From: an uncultured Verrucomicrobia subdivision 3 bacterium
Lineage (GTDB): Bacteria; Verrucomicrobiota; Verrucomicrobiia; Limisphaerales; UBA11358
Direction: 5' to 3'
DNA: 63,223 nt
Assembly: GCA_903918885.1 (NCBI GenBank)
Contig: CAIXFY010000066.1
Span: forward strand, 1-63,223
Shown: positions 61,730-63,223 of the stretch, piece by piece
How the letters are laid out: each line of letters begins with the position of its first letter
Numbering within the stretch: the stretch's first letter is position 1
The notes under the pieces: model-generated
What the model was told of the DNA's origin: nothing
Seen by the model: the letters and a program-made list of their open reading frames with translations, nothing else
Database searches by the model: none
Position numbers and translations under genes: made by a program

Positions 61730-63064
61730 CTACACGCTCCAAGGCTTGCGGTATTCGTAGGTCATCCACTTCGAATCGCAGGTTGTATCGGCAAAGGCCA
61801 GCTTAGCGGGATCCCACTCGATTTTCTGGCGGTGCAAGTAGGCTTGGTTTAGCAGGTGGCAGCAGATGGCCGAGCGCGCGCCAACTTGTTCGCTGGCGAT
61901 TGGTTTCTTGCGGGATCTGATGCTGGAAATGAAATCGGAGAGATGGTCTTTGCTGAGGTAAAGTTTAATCTTGGCGTCCTTCAGAAAAGTCTTTTCCGCA
62001 ATCGCCACTTCACGCTCGCAAGAGGTGGTCGGGTTCTTGTCGCCATTTTCAAAGTTGGCGATGGTCTTGCCCTGATGCTCGAAGACAAACTTGCCGCGGT
62101 TGACGCGAACCCGGCCTTCGGCGCCGAAGAAATCCACGCCAAACCCTTTCACATGCTCAATCGTGACGCCGTTGGCATAGACGAGTTTTGCGCCCACTGT
62201 AGCATCTGGTGTTGTCGGCAGCACGGCCGCGATGGGGCCGCTGCCGTCCATGCCCAGTCCCCATTGGGCGATATCCAATTGATGCGCGCCCCAGTCGGTA
62301 ACGCCGCCGCCGCCATACTCACTATACTTGCGCCATTGCGCGAGGCGTTTGGGCATGCCGTGCGGGCTGACGACGGAGTTGTAGGGGCGCATGGGTGCCG
62401 GTCCTAGCCAGAGATTCCAGTCCAACCCCGGTTCGAGCCGTTCTTCCGGCAAGTCGCAGGGAATTGGCGGCGCGCCAAAACTGCATTCCACGCGCTCGAT
62501 TTTTCCTATCGCGCCGTTGAGCACGAGTTCGCAGGCAATACGGAACTCTTTCATGGAACGCTGCATTGAACCGGTTTGCAGAATGCGCTCGCCTGATTTC
62601 ATCGCGTCAAGGATGGCAATGGATTCGTGGATGGTGTGCGTCAGCGGCTTCTCGCAAAAAACATCTTTGCCGGCGGCCAGAGCAGCCAGCGTCGGAATCG
62701 TGTGCCAGTGGTCCGAAGTGGCGATGCAAACCGCATCAATGTCCTTCCGCGCGATGAGTTCGCGGAAATCGTTATACACGGCACAGTGGTTTTTTTGACC
62801 CGCCGTGGTCGCATAATGTTCCTCGACATCCTGGTGAGCGAGTTCACGGCGGGTGGTATCCACGTCACAGACCGCCACCACCTGCAATTCTTCCCGGGCT
62901 AGAAATGATTTTAACAGATAACTCCCGCGCTTGCCGATGCCGATGAAACCGACGGTAATCTTGTCGTTCGGTTTGGTGGTGGCCGCCCAAATGTGAGAAG
63001 GCAGAATAAAAGGCAGACTCGCGGCGGCTGTGGTTTGGAGGAAGGAGCGTCTAGTGTATTTCAT
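61730..63064 (-). CDS. Tat-exported Gfo/Idh/MocA family oxidoreductase
   Basis: The 444-residue protein is a paralogue of the one at 17539. It starts MKYTRRSFLQTTAAASLP, a twin-arginine signal, followed by the Rossmann motif GFIGIGKRGSYLL, CEKPLTHT with the catalytic Lys, DWNLWLGPAP and DWGAHQLDIAQWG. It is probably an exported NAD(P)-dependent sugar oxidoreductase. The IS4 terminal repeat ends only 20 bp upstream of its ATG, with no visible ribosome binding site in between, so transcription may now depend on the IS. The substrate is unknown. Confidence 0.88.
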   Translation of the reverse strand: MKYTRRSFLQTTAAASLPFILPSHIWAATTKPNDKITVGFIGIGKRGSYLLKSFLAREELQVVAVCDVDTTRRELAHQDVEEHYATTAGQKNHCAVYNDFRELIARKDIDAVCIATSDHWHTIPTLAALAAGKDVFCEKPLTHTIHESIAILDAMKSGERILQTGSMQRSMKEFRIACELVLNGAIGKIERVECSFGAPPIPCDLPEERLEPGLDWNLWLGPAPMRPYNSVVSPHGMPKRLAQWRKYSEYGGGGVTDWGAHQLDIAQWGLGMDGSGPIAAVLPTTPDATVGAKLVYANGVTIEHVKGFGVDFFGAEGRVRVNRGKFVFEHQGKTIANFENGDKNPTTSCEREVAIAEKTFLKDAKIKLYLSKDHLSDFISSIRSRKKPIASEQVGARSAICCHLLNQAYLHRQKIEWDPAKLAFADTTCDSKWMTYEYRKPWSV

Positions 63065-63084
63065 TATATTTAATTATTTATGTT

Positions 63085-63223
63085 CACTACTGTCCGGTTA
63101 AGGTTTTGCTGACAGCGATTTTATTTCGGTAAAATCTGGCTATTCTCGCTGTCCGGTCATTTTTCGATTTCAATTCTGCGACGCTTCCTTGAGGGTGACA
63201 TCCCGCATTCCAGCGGTTTTTCA
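63085..63223 (+). mobile_element. Left end of an IS4-type insertion sequence
   Basis: CACTACTGTCCGGTT at 63085-63099 is the exact inverse of the repeat at 125-139. The bases beyond it differ from 1-124 in either orientation, so this is the opposite end of the element rather than a second copy of the same end. No transposase start is visible in the 124 bases present. A second CTGTCCGGT lies near 63150. The element continues past the window edge. Confidence 0.7.

Noticed and set aside
1-63223. tRNA or rRNA genes
   Set aside because: Scanning for the T-arm GGTTCGAATCC-type motif and rRNA signatures by eye gave nothing convincing; a covariance model search would settle this.

Overview
The window looks like a contig from a Verrucomicrobiota bacterium, probably Pedosphaera/Limisphaerales-like. 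This is inferred from gene content: short prepilin-headed proteins ending in an H/VDGHV motif, an autotransporter-type beta-strand repeat protein, a two-helix pectate-lyase-fold exoprotein with a PKD domain, Tat-exported Gfo/Idh/MocA oxidoreductases, a sulfatase and a CxxCH/HEAT/TPR cytochrome. Most of the window is GC-rich; a few genes (40.0-41.2, 32.7-34.7, 56.3-57.2 kb) are visibly more AT-rich. Both ends are the termini of an IS4-type insertion sequence: bases 3-125 encode the C-terminus of an IS4 transposase, and a perfect 15-bp inverted repeat (AACCGGACAGTAGTG) sits exactly 124 nt from each end, so the assembly probably broke inside a multicopy IS.

Layout. 0.2-9.9 kb: a seven-gene operon for nitrogen acquisition (ABC transporter, biotin-dependent urea/guanidine carboxylase, allophanate hydrolase, two DUF1989 proteins). 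It matches the guanidine carboxylase / carboxyguanidine deiminase / allophanate hydrolase route, but the residue thought to separate guanidine from urea carboxylases is a Cys. 9.9-12.3: octaheme cytochrome with HEAT/TPR tail. 12.5-13.8: Y-family polymerase. 13.9-16.6: pyruvate dehydrogenase E2 and E3; E1 lies apart at 28.5-31.3, divergent from a lipoate ligase. 16.7-23.6: rsmI, an exported oxidoreductase, tatD, a TIGR03790-type protein, an MBL hydrolase and a prepilin-like protein. 23.8-32.5: recN, sulfatase, fumarase beta subunit, lplA, aceE, MFS. 32.7-36.5: beta-strand repeat protein, pgsA, two peroxiredoxins (a PerR/Fur-like box before the second).

36.6-43.6 kb is the most unusual region. 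The normally compact rpmI-rplT-pheS-pheT cluster is split: pheS and pheT are separated by 2.7 kb holding a hicAB toxin-antitoxin pair bracketed by two copies of the 3' end of pheS, an AT-rich lipoprotein gene, two extra degraded copies of the 5' end of pheT, a hairpin array and a sixteen-unit 21-bp tandem array. In addition pheS, pheT and tatD each carry a GC-rich palindromic element inserted in frame.

43.7-50.2: rhodanese, cupin, an Mla/MCE lipid transport operon whose ATPase has degenerate catalytic motifs, a sugar nucleotide epimerase and a polyprenol-phosphate glycosyltransferase. 50.3-56.0: der, then a ROK regulator, xylose isomerase and sugar symporter forming a xylose module. 56.0-63.1: transposase relic, prepilin-like protein, a degraded C-terminal exoprotein tail, the 1410-residue exoprotein and a second exported Gfo/Idh/MocA protein.
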